Part shown: positions 1-5,693 of the stretch, in pieces
Position numbering within the stretch: the stretch's first letter is position 1
Layout of the letters: each line of letters opens with the position of its first letter
Assembly: GCA_024763135.1 (NCBI GenBank)
Contig: JANTGD010000246.1
Span: forward strand, 1 to 5,797
DNA from: Thiotrichales bacterium
Lineage (GTDB): Bacteria; Pseudomonadota; Gammaproteobacteria; UWMA-0217
Reading direction: 5' to 3'
DNA length: 5,797 nt
Made by a program: the position numbers and the translations under genes
Notes under the pieces: generated by a model
The model's input: only the letters and a program-made list of their open reading frames with translations
Databases searched by the model: none
Told to the model about the DNA's origin: nothing

Positions 1-2
1 AA

Positions 3-149
3 GATATTGGTGTGCATGGTGAATCGGAAAAACTCGTGGTCACCTTATTGGTGATGAGAGGTTTTTCTGATTTGCCAGGTGCACCAAGAGCTTGCGTCGA
101 CTTTTGTGATACAACTGAGGTTTTTAGGTTTATAAAGCTGTCGAATTGA
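3..149 (+). CDS. Possible 3' end of a gene entering from the left edge
   Basis: A 48-codon frame open to the window edge, stopping at the TGA at 147-149. It contains runs such as EKLVVTLLVMRGF and ACVDFCDTTEVFRF. If real, the gene would converge on the kinase, leaving 65 bp between the stops. Against it, 48 open codons are not rare by chance, and a hairpin that could terminate kinase transcription (27-67) lies within it. I recognise no family. Confidence 0.18.
   Translation, partial: DIGVHGESEKLVVTLLVMRGFSDLPGAPRACVDFCDTTEVFRFIKLSN
27..67. terminator. Possible bidirectional hairpin terminator
   Basis: GAAAAAC (27-33) is exactly complementary to GTTTTTC (61-67), and TCACC (40-44) pairs with GGTGA (50-54) inside. 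Each strand therefore ends the hairpin in a run of five T. It lies about 150 bp past the kinase stop on the minus strand, so it could end that transcript. The stem is interrupted by unpaired internal bases, which weakens the call. Confidence 0.3.
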
Positions 150-214
150 TTCCTGTTGAGCAAAACCCCGCAAAGTCCGAGCACCTTGTCTTGGTGAATA
201 CAGAGCCTGCTGAC

Positions 215-2611
215 TCACCAATATGCCAACCATCGGCCGTCACTGCGTTTGACTTTTATCTGGTGATCACGCCAGGATTTTGCCGGCGAGACGGTATCGC
301 CCGCCTGATTGACTGCACGCTCGATATGCAGCAGTGCAGTCCCTTCACACTGGCTACGATTAAAACGCAGGCTGGCCGACCGCACGGTGAGTTGCGAGTA
401 ACTTTTTCGCAATGAATTCAATAGGCTGGCCGTGCTGCTGTCGAGCCTGGATACTCGCTTGATGCTGCGCAGATTCAAGTCCGTGAGCGCAGTCTTGAGC
501 GTGAACACTACAGCCGCTACGTCATTATTGCCCGATTTTGGGCAGGAGAATACCGGCTTATGCGACACCGTGGCCACGGGTTGTTTCCGCTCGCGCGCTA
601 CTTTTTTTTGGGTTTCAAGCTGCTGTTGTAACTGGCGCTGCAGTTCCAGCGCTGCTGCATGATCGGGTATGACAGCAAGCAGCTTTTGGAGGTTGTCCAA
701 TGCTTGCTGGTAGCGCCCATCGCGTTGCGCACGTTGCGCAGCCTGCAGCTGCGTATTTGCCTGTGCCTGTCGCGCTTGTTCAGCGTCCAGGCGCGCCTGT
801 AGGGCCAGTACCTCTGCATGGGTGGGCGCCAGCGACTGTGCCGCTTCGAGGACTGTTTGCGCCTGTCCCCAGTCGCGCTTGTCAAGCGCCTGCTGCGCCT
901 CCGATAGTAGCGCTGTGAGGCGCTCATTTTGGCGCGTCTGCGCCGCCGCCTGCAGCTCTGCGGATAGCGCATCGATAGCGCTTTTGAGTTGCACCACTTG
1001 CGCGTCGTAGGGATACTCGGCCCGCGCTTGCTGCCAAACAGCCAATGCCTTGTGAACATCCTGCTGCGCGATGCTGTTTTCAATGTCACGCAATAGTTCA
1101 CCAAAACGCTGATGGACTGCCGCTTGCGTTGCCAGTTTCGCCTTGACCTGCGCCAATAGGTCCGCACCAATACCAAGTTGCCCGGCCTGTTCAAGCGCTT
1201 GACGCGCAGCCGCAAAATCATTTTGAGCCATGCGCGCATCCGCTCGCTCGAGCAAATTCATTAACACAGTATGCAAACCTTGCCGGGCCTCAATATCGCC
1301 TGGGAATCGGTTTTTCACCAATTGATAGTAATGTGCTGCGCTGGACTCGACGGGCGTCACCCAATCCCCTTGCTTAAGGGCCTTTTCGGCACGCTGTAGC
1401 CAGGCATGACGCTGCTGATCCTCAGCACGGATCTGCCGGTCTGGCAGCCAGTGCAGCGCAAACGCCACTAAGATGCCGAGCAAAACGCTCATCAAAACAT
1501 AACGAGTGATTCGGGAAAGGGGCCAACTGCCCGGCGGCCGAGCGGGATCCGATTGCGTCTTCTGCGCACTGACAGCATCATTGACCGTGGTCGCTTGATG
1601 ACTGACCGCTTGCTCGGCCTTGGGAATCTGTGCCGACTCTACCGCTTGCGCAGCAGCAGCCAATCGTCCGGGGCGTAGCACGGTATTGTTAACGGGCGCA
1701 GTATTTTGCGGCGCCACAGATTGCAAACCCTGTAACGATTGCGCCCAGGAAAGAACCGACTGGGGACGATCGTCAGCGCGGAAACTCAACGCAGCATCGA
1801 TGGCTTCGAGAAACGCGCGACTATAGTCACCCTTGGCTTCGTCGCACGCCTTGGGCTGGGGGTCTACCCCTGTTTCCATCAACAATGCGCTGCGATCCAT
1901 CGCATCCACGGGCCGCGCCGCACACACTGCGGTGTAGAGACAAGCCCCCAGAGAATACACATCGGACCAAGGGCCTTGCTTGAGTTGGGTACTGTACTGC
2001 TCGAACGGTGCATATCGCGGCGTGACCACGCGCGTCAAAGAACGACTGCGTTGCAGCAAAGCCTCCCGGGCTGATCCAAAGTCAATAAGCACGGACGGGC
2101 CTTGATGGCGTATCCTAATGTTGTTGGGTGTGATATCGCGGTGAATGAAGCCGGCCTCATGCACTATTGCCAACCCTTCGGTGATCGGCAAAACCACTGC
2201 CAGCAAGTCACTTTCTGAGGCCCCCTCCCCACGTTTCAAGCGCGCGGCCAAATCTTCGCCCCGCTCATATTCCATGACGATATAGGCAGTGCCGTTCGCC
2301 TCGAACACATTGTGCACATGCACGATGCTGGGGTGGCGAAATTTTGCGAGCGTGCGCGCTTCCTCTATGAAGCCACGCAACCCCCAGGCATAGGTTTCAC
2401 CGAGATTGCCACTGCGCGGGCGCACCGTATCCCCTTCGGAGCGGACCGCAAATTCCGCAGGCAGGTATTCCTTAAGCGCCACCCAGCGCCCCAGGTTACT
2501 GTCTTGCGCCAGATAAGTGACGCCAAAGCCACCCTGACCAATGACCGATTGAATCACATACCAAAGGATTTTTGCACCCTCCGGCAATGGCTGCTGAACA
2601 CTGTCCCCCAA
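215..2611 (-). CDS. Membrane-spanning Hanks-type Ser/Thr protein kinase with periplasmic TPR-like and NTF2-like domains
   Basis: Predicted to phosphorylate Ser/Thr residues on cytoplasmic proteins using ATP. The kinase domain covers about residues 15-293. It has a Gly-rich loop GQGGFG (25-30), the ATP lysine K47 in VALKEYLP, a candidate helix-C Glu at 83/84, catalytic HRDITPNN (D159, N164), DFGSAR (D177), APFEQY (201-206) in place of APE, SDVYSLG (D217) and a C-lobe Arg (282). All catalytic residues are present, so it should be active. A Pro/Ala/Gln-rich linker leads to one TM helix (371-389). The remainder, expected in the periplasm, holds about five TPR-like helical pairs (400-665), each with a 'GD/RDW..A...L..A....P' pattern. 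A final domain (about 695-798, ending DGRWLAYW) resembles the NTF2-like fold; that fold is my inference. The start must be at or after the TTG at 2611, because an in-frame TAA lies three codons upstream; only a weak GAG precedes it. The next gene upstream on this strand is the exported 198-residue protein at 3200-3796. The substrate is unknown. Confidence 0.93.
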   Translation of the reverse strand: MGDSVQQPLPEGAKILWYVIQSVIGQGGFGVTYLAQDSNLGRWVALKEYLPAEFAVRSEGDTVRPRSGNLGETYAWGLRGFIEEARTLAKFRHPSIVHVHNVFEANGTAYIVMEYERGEDLAARLKRGEGASESDLLAVVLPITEGLAIVHEAGFIHRDITPNNIRIRHQGPSVLIDFGSAREALLQRSRSLTRVVTPRYAPFEQYSTQLKQGPWSDVYSLGACLYTAVCAARPVDAMDRSALLMETGVDPQPKACDEAKGDYSRAFLEAIDAALSFRADDRPQSVLSWAQSLQGLQSVAPQNTAPVNNTVLRPGRLAAAAQAVESAQIPKAEQAVSHQATTVNDAVSAQKTQSDPARPPGSWPLSRITRYVLMSVLLGILVAFALHWLPDRQIRAEDQQRHAWLQRAEKALKQGDWVTPVESSAAHYYQLVKNRFPGDIEARQGLHTVLMNLLERADARMAQNDFAAARQALEQAGQLGIGADLLAQVKAKLATQAAVHQRFGELLRDIENSIAQQDVHKALAVWQQARAEYPYDAQVVQLKSAIDALSAELQAAAQTRQNERLTALLSEAQQALDKRDWGQAQTVLEAAQSLAPTHAEVLALQARLDAEQARQAQANTQLQAAQRAQRDGRYQQALDNLQKLLAVIPDHAAALELQRQLQQQLETQKKVARERKQPVATVSHKPVFSCPKSGNNDVAAVVFTLKTALTDLNLRSIKRVSRLDSSTASLLNSLRKSYSQLTVRSASLRFNRSQCEGTALLHIERAVNQAGDTVSPAKSWRDHQIKVKRSDGRWLAYW

Positions 2612-2710
2612 GGCGGTTTACTCGAATTAAATGACTGATTGAATAAGCTCGTTCGTCTTTTGGCCCAATTCTGTGTGGAACGACTCAGCGAACGCCTGAA
2701 ATGCGCAAGC

Positions 2711-2745
2711 TCTGCGTTAAACCTAGATTCGTAACTTCTGCGTTA
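2711..2745. promoter_or_regulatory. Direct repeat upstream of the kinase gene
   Basis: TCTGCGTTA occurs at 2711-2719 and again at 2737-2745, with 26 bp between starts, about 2.5 helical turns. The second copy also sits in the inverted pair GTAAC (2731-2735) / GTTAC (2742-2746). The position, 100-135 bp upstream of the kinase TTG, suits an upstream regulator site. No clear -35/-10 pair is visible, so this is only a candidate. Confidence 0.25.
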
Positions 2746-2795
2746 CTCTCATGCCCACTCGGTCGCAGATTAATTGTTGTATTAGTGCTTGACCA

Positions 2796-3003
2796 CTCAC
2801 CCCCTTACCCTTAAAAGGGTGTCGCAAAAGTCCGTCCAGGACTTAGCGTCACGCGGAAAGGAAAAAGTATGATTTTTTCTTTCCTCACAGAAACAACGAC
2901 TTGTGGTCGTTGTTTCTGGCAGCACGTCCCTATGCTGCACGAGGCTGTAGAAAAGCCAGCGCTTTTGCGACAGCCTCACACCCGGAGAGCGGGGAGTGAG
3001 GGT
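2796..3003. repeat. Structured repeat element of about 205 bp built of successive stem-loops
   Basis: The ends are imperfect inverted repeats: CTCACCCCC at 2796-2804 against GGGGAGTGAG at 2991-3000. A second exact pair lies inside, GTCGCAAAAG (2821-2830) against CTTTTGCGAC (2962-2971). Almost all of the interior folds locally. The stems are 2807-2812/2815-2820 (6 bp), 2828-2833/2839-2844 (6 bp), 2855-2866/2873-2884 (12 bp with one G-T), 2888-2900/2906-2918 (13 bp perfect, loop TTGTG), 2919-2924/2933-2938 (6 bp), 2941-2948/2970-2977 (8 bp plus AAAAG/CTTTT inside) and 2975-2979/2996-3000 around CCCG/CGGG. It occupies the gap between the exported-protein gene and the kinase gene. It is most likely a dispersed non-autonomous repeat (MITE or REP/BIME-like); a structured transcript or transcription barrier is also possible. 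Copy number cannot be judged from one window. Confidence 0.7.
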
Positions 3004-3199
3004 ATAAACAACCGCCAATAACTTATGCAGCGTTTGATTCTGACTATGCGCACCCCCGCAAGCGCGACACGTCCTCCCACCAACAAAATCCAAACCGGCT
3101 GAGCATGCTATAAATTGGTTATTCTACTGAGACCCAGCCTATCGAAGCCCTCACATACTGAGTACCCGACAGCAGCAACGTTTGCAGACCGGTATACCC

Positions 3200-3796
3200 C
3201 TATTGTGGCACAGGTGCGGAAATCTCCACTGCCCCTGTAGCGGCGGTCGTAGCGCCTCCGCCCCCGCCGCCGCCACCACCACCGGCAGCCAATGCCCCAA
3301 CAGCCAGTGCGCCCAAACCAATCCACAACCAATTTTTTCCTTTTGTTGGACTGTCCTGGGCCACCTTAGCAGCGCCGGATGGCATAACGCTGACCGTCAG
3401 TGGATCGAAAGAAAACCCCCGCATCACAGAATTACCCGCCTGGTCCTCGGCCACAATATAGTATTCGAGCCCTGGCGACTGAACCGCGTCTTCGGGGAGC
3501 GTCACTTGGTATTGCGCACCGCCCTTGGGTAATTTCATCGGCAGTTCTTTGAAAATGGCTTCCCCACTTGTGCGATAGAACAATGTCACCGCCGCCACCC
3601 CTTGATCGTCCATCACCTTCGCGGTGATCTCAAGCGATCCCGGCGGAACAGGACCGGAAAATCCCTGGTGCTGAATCGTGGGCGCTTCGATATCGGGTGC
3701 GGCGAACACTGCCAATGGAAACGCTTGCACAACGCTGAGAATAAAAATCAATATAGCCTGACTCATACGTCGCAAGCACTTTATATGGAATAACAT
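3200..3796 (-). CDS. Exported Ig-like-domain protein with a hydrophobic segment and poly-glycine tail, unknown function
   Basis: A 198-residue protein I cannot name. The N-terminus is a typical Sec signal peptide: basic MLFHIKCLRR, a hydrophobic core (14-28) and a likely signal peptidase I site after VFA (residue 32). Residues 34-136 look like one small beta-sandwich (Ig/FN3-like) domain with the pattern 'APTIQH ... ITAKVMDDQGVAAVTLFYR ... YYIVAEDQAGN'. After a polar linker comes a hydrophobic helix at 155-171 (NWLWIGLGALAVGALAA), then ten consecutive glycines (172-181) and a 17-residue tail ending PVPQ. The ATG is well supported: CTCCC on the plus strand at 3803-3807 reads GGGAG on the coding strand, 6 nt upstream. 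A downstream Met (codon 11) lacks an RBS and would shorten the n-region. It is transcribed toward the kinase gene at 215-2611 with a 588-bp gap, suggesting a functional partner or accessory sensor; that link is inference. Confidence 0.85.
   Translation of the reverse strand: MLFHIKCLRRMSQAILIFILSVVQAFPLAVFAAPDIEAPTIQHQGFSGPVPPGSLEITAKVMDDQGVAAVTLFYRTSGEAIFKELPMKLPKGGAQYQVTLPEDAVQSPGLEYYIVAEDQAGNSVMRGFSFDPLTVSVMPSGAAKVAQDSPTKGKNWLWIGLGALAVGALAAGGGGGGGGGGATTAATGAVEISAPVPQ
3254..3283 (-). repeat. GGN codon run encoding ten glycines
   Basis: Ten consecutive Gly codons (GGT, GGC, GGG and GGA mixed) encode residues 172-181 of the exported Ig-like protein. The mixed codons make simple slippage less likely than in a pure trinucleotide repeat and suggest that the glycine run itself is selected. 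Confidence 0.8.
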
Positions 3797-3802
3797 TTTG
3801 AA

Positions 3803-3807
3803 CTCCC
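3803..3807 (-). promoter_or_regulatory. Ribosome binding site of the exported Ig-like protein
   Basis: GGGAG on the coding strand, 6 nt before the ATG at 3796-3794. This decides the 198-residue start over the internal Met at codon 11. Confidence 0.6.
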
Positions 3808-3810
3808 GAC

Positions 3811-3824
3811 TGATTGTTCAATCA
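3811..3824. promoter_or_regulatory. Palindromic site just upstream of the exported-protein RBS
   Basis: TGATTG and CAATCA form a 6+6 inverted repeat with a 2-bp centre, directly next to the RBS at 3803-3807. The 9-mer CAATCAGTC (coding strand) found here also occurs 22 nt upstream of the kinase TTG (2633-2641). It could be an operator or a small 5' hairpin. Chance cannot be excluded. Confidence 0.25.
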
Positions 3825-3856
3825 CTCATCCTACTAAGACAATCTGTAGTAAAGCC

Positions 3857-3961
3857 TTATTCAGCAGGTCGCTTGGCCTTCAGCCACGGCGCGACAGCTA
3901 GGGGTTGCTTGAGCGACACAAACAGTCCTTGCTGCAGCAGTGACTCAATAGCGCCGCTCAT
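3857..3961 (-). CDS. Possible small protein (34 aa), hypothetical
   Basis: An ATG-started frame of 34 codons beginning MSGAIESLLQQG and ending LKAKRPAE. It lies 61 bp upstream of the exported-protein gene on the same strand. The composition is protein-like: an amphipathic start, a short hydrophobic middle containing PLAVAPWL and a basic end. There is no convincing Shine-Dalgarno, and a frame this short can arise by chance. It could also be a leader peptide or the remnant of a longer gene, since an in-frame TAG lies four codons before the ATG. I do not recognise any family. Confidence 0.25.
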   Translation of the reverse strand: MSGAIESLLQQGLFVSLKQPLAVAPWLKAKRPAE

Positions 3962-3974
3962 TTGGAACCGCTAA

Positions 3975-4142
3975 GCAGCACTGCAGAAAGCAAGCCGACC
4001 CTCCCGCAAAATCACACAAGCTGCTTCATTCAGAACCATACTTGATAAATCCGATGATTTCACCTTTGAACCGTACCCCGGTAGAAAGAAGCATCCGGTA
4101 TTACCCGAAATCGTTGTTAAAATTGGAACCAAACTAAAATAA
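3975..4142 (+). pseudogene. Possible C-terminal remnant of a lost gene
   Basis: A 55-codon frame, open from the TAA at 3972 to the TAA at 4140-4142, without any ATG, GTG or TTG start. Its second half reads like a normal protein end, with FTFEPYPGRKKHPVLPE followed by an alternating hydrophobic/basic strand IVVKIGTKLK. It could be a gene tail left after a deletion or insertion, or a chance open frame. I do not recognise a family, so this is a weak call. Confidence 0.15.
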
Positions 4143-4220
4143 TCGTTGGCATTTATAAAACCATAAAACCCAAACGCTTGGATATCTAGCGTCAGTAGGC
4201 TTCTGTATCGACACCTACTT

Positions 4221-4251
4221 ATATCACTTTAATTTTTTAAGTGATATCACT
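4221..4251. promoter_or_regulatory. Operator-like cluster of three ATATCACT half-sites
   Basis: ATATCACTT (4221-4229) is exactly inverted as AAGTGATAT (4239-4247). The second arm is also part of a perfect 12-bp palindrome, AGTGATATCACT (4240-4251). This gives three copies of the half-site ATATCACT in alternating orientation within 31 bp, with an A/T spacer. It looks like a binding site for a dimeric regulator, possibly autoregulatory for a gene no longer present, or for one of the flanking genes. No regulator gene is in the window. A hairpin role is possible, but no T-tract follows. Confidence 0.45.
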
Positions 4252-4379
4252 GATACTTTATGGCCGCGCATCATTTACTGGGATTCATTGATTAATAGTC
4301 AGTCGCTATAGCTAGGCAGATTCTTGTCGCGTACAATTACTCACTCACATACACGCTGTGGCCCGAACCAATCAATTAA

Positions 4380-4539
4380 GGAAGCCCTGATTATTTCTGG
4401 CGCGAGTTGATTGTGGTGAAAAATCGTCCAGTTCAAGGCACGGATCGCAGGTCATAGCTGGCTATTGCGAAGACCCGCAACGCAGAAGCGGGCGATTTTG
4501 CGCCGCAAGACGCCGTGTTGCGAATTGATCAGCGCTTCC
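4380..4539. mobile_element. 160-bp palindromic MITE with IS5-type ends and TTAA flanks
   Basis: The ends are GGAAGC (4380-4385) and GCTTCC (4534-4539), with 15 of the first 18 end positions matching as inverted repeats. Both ends are bordered by TTAA (4376-4379 and 4540-4543), consistent with a 4-bp target duplication. The internal arms mirror exactly about the centre: AAAATCGTCC (4420-4429) faces GGGCGATTTT (4490-4499) with one mismatch, and ATAGC/GCTAT (4454-4458/4461-4465) closes on a TG loop at 4459-4460, the exact midpoint. It encodes no transposase. From memory, IS5-group elements start GGAAG and duplicate YTAR targets; TTAA fits this, so an IS5-group transposase is the likely mobiliser (inference). 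Confidence 0.75.
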
Positions 4540-4572
4540 TTAAGAACCATCAGTACTGCAGACACTCATTTT

Positions 4573-5643
4573 ATGAAAACAAGACAAGACGCTACCAGGC
4601 GTTGCATAAGTTCTCGCACAACCACCCCCTTGCCCGCAAAGGGAGAGAACAGGGCAACGGTTAAACGACGCATAAAAACTGATACAACGATCGAGCGTTT
4701 ATTTGCTCCGCAGCAACACCTGGTTTTAACTGCGATCATCGCTTACAGCCTGCTATTTGGATTGGGTGCTTGCGGTGGTGGGGGTGGCGGAAGTAGCAAC
4801 ATGCCAACCGCAGCACCTGCCCCTGAATCACGCGTGACGATCACCAATGACAATGCATTAAAGGTCGCGACCGAGGTCTATTCCACCATTCTGACAACCA
4901 TCAAAACCGGTGAAAACAATGGCTTGCTTGCCCGTAGCACACCCTTACCGGCTCACATCGAACTAAAAACAGCCAGGGCATCGCAATCCCAAACCACTGA
5001 TTGCGAGAAAGCGGGTACGCTGACACTGACGGTGGACGATGTCGACAACAACGTGATCGCGAGCCCGGGAGACAAGCTCGGCTTTCTCTTTAAAGATTGC
5101 ACCGATAATGATGGCAATGTCGTCAACGGGAAGATTGATGCAGTAATCGTCTTCTACAGCTCAGAAACCAACTTTACTTTCGATTATTTTTACAACCTGT
5201 ACGCAAACGATGCTCAGGGCCGGACTGAGCGCTTTGAGGGCCCCATGCGTATCCGTAGTGACTCCACGGGCACAATAAAAAAAGTGACCATGACCAGTGA
5301 CTCAATTTCCCGCGAAATCAATCAAGTGGAATCAGAGCTTATCGGTTTACAGTTCTATATTGAAAGCAGTGCCACACATCGTCTGGCAGACTATGCAGTC
5401 GAGTTGAGTTCCAAAGACCTCAAGGGAAAAGTACAAATCACGACGGACCCTAACTTAGAATTCACCACTCAGTCAGAAAATCCAGAAACCGGGGTATTGC
5501 AAATCGCGGGCGCCAATGGCACTTCGGCCCAGGTCAATGCGGATACTGGGAACATTGCAACAGCATTTTTAATCATTAACAATGGAACGTCAGTGTCTTC
5601 CGAGGAAATCTTCTGGAGCCATTTAAAGCAGGAGACGCAGTAA
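4573..5643 (+). CDS. Glycine-rich lipobox lipoprotein, unknown function
   Basis: Starting at the first ATG (4573), this encodes 356 residues. A hydrophobic stretch (HLVLTAIIAYSLLFGLGAC) ends in lipobox L-G-A-C, with Cys67 the predicted lipidated residue. Six glycines and SSN follow directly, with no Asp at +2, so outer-membrane sorting is expected. The mature part (about 290 residues) is beta-rich and acidic, with two cysteines (144 and 176 from this ATG) that could form a disulfide around the segment TLTVDDVDNN ... SPGDKLGFLFKDCTDNDGN. I do not recognise a named family. The start is uncertain. The frame stays open back to a TTG at 4465, but that lies inside the MITE at 4380-4539. The 66-residue stretch before the Cys is unusually long for a lipoprotein leader, none of ATG 4573 or TTG 4630 has a clear RBS, and an RBS-like GGGAGAG at 4641-4647 has no normal start codon after it. 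It is flanked by IS5-type elements on both sides. Confidence 0.8.
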   Translation: MKTRQDATRRCISSRTTTPLPAKGENRATVKRRIKTDTTIERLFAPQQHLVLTAIIAYSLLFGLGACGGGGGGSSNMPTAAPAPESRVTITNDNALKVATEVYSTILTTIKTGENNGLLARSTPLPAHIELKTARASQSQTTDCEKAGTLTLTVDDVDNNVIASPGDKLGFLFKDCTDNDGNVVNGKIDAVIVFYSSETNFTFDYFYNLYANDAQGRTERFEGPMRIRSDSTGTIKKVTMTSDSISREINQVESELIGLQFYIESSATHRLADYAVELSSKDLKGKVQITTDPNLEFTTQSENPETGVLQIAGANGTSAQVNADTGNIATAFLIINNGTSVSSEEIFWSHLKQETQ

Positions 5644-5668
5644 GTGAGTGCTTGCTTGCAGCCTCACT
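5643..5668 (+). terminator. Weak hairpin at the lipoprotein stop codon
   Basis: AGTGAG (5643-5648) pairs with CTCACT (5663-5668), with TGC/GCA able to extend the stem past a small bulge. No T-run follows, so intrinsic termination here would be inefficient. It may only be a stabilising 3' stem-loop. Confidence 0.25.
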
Positions 5669-5693
5669 CAATCGTTTGACTCAAATAGACTAA

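Larger units (their letters stand above)
3797..4375. other. Long non-coding interval between divergent genes
   Basis: About 580 bp separate the minus-strand exported-protein gene from the MITE before the lipoprotein gene. It holds the palindrome at 3811-3824, two weak small frames (3857-3961 minus and 3975-4142 plus) and the operator-like cluster at 4221-4251. The part from about 4120 to 4260 is AT-rich compared with the neighbouring genes, as expected of a promoter region or of decayed DNA. I see no RNA gene in it. Confidence 0.5.

Noticed and set aside
78..85. GGTGCACC palindrome and several nearby CACC/GGTG motifs at 1-200
   Set aside because: Short and common; no regular spacing or clear relation to a gene start.
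45..233. 62-codon frame on the minus strand overlapping the kinase 3' end
   Set aside because: No RBS and no recognisable domain, and it starts inside the kinase gene; the possible terminator hairpin also overlaps it.
598..1239. 213-codon Arg/Ser-rich frame on the minus strand
   Set aside because: Lies wholly inside the kinase gene in another frame, with very basic composition typical of a shifted reading of GC-rich coding DNA.
1739..2638. Plus-strand frames of 108-111 codons
   Set aside because: Antisense to the kinase catalytic domain, whose motifs are all intact on the minus strand.
2641..2680. Sigma-70 promoter for the kinase (TTGGGC, 17 bp, TATTCA on the minus strand)
   Set aside because: Each box matches only about half of the consensus; not strong enough to list as a feature.
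2796..3003. CRISPR array
   Set aside because: The repeated hairpins differ in sequence and length and there are no regular direct repeats with spacers.
2797..3093. 98-codon open frame on the minus strand over the structured element
   Set aside because: Its sequence is the translation of the hairpin repeat, with low-complexity and Cys/Arg-rich stretches and no RBS; the inverted repeats explain it better than coding does.
3182..3532. 116-codon frame on the plus strand
   Set aside because: Antisense to the well-supported exported-protein gene, which has a signal peptide and an RBS.
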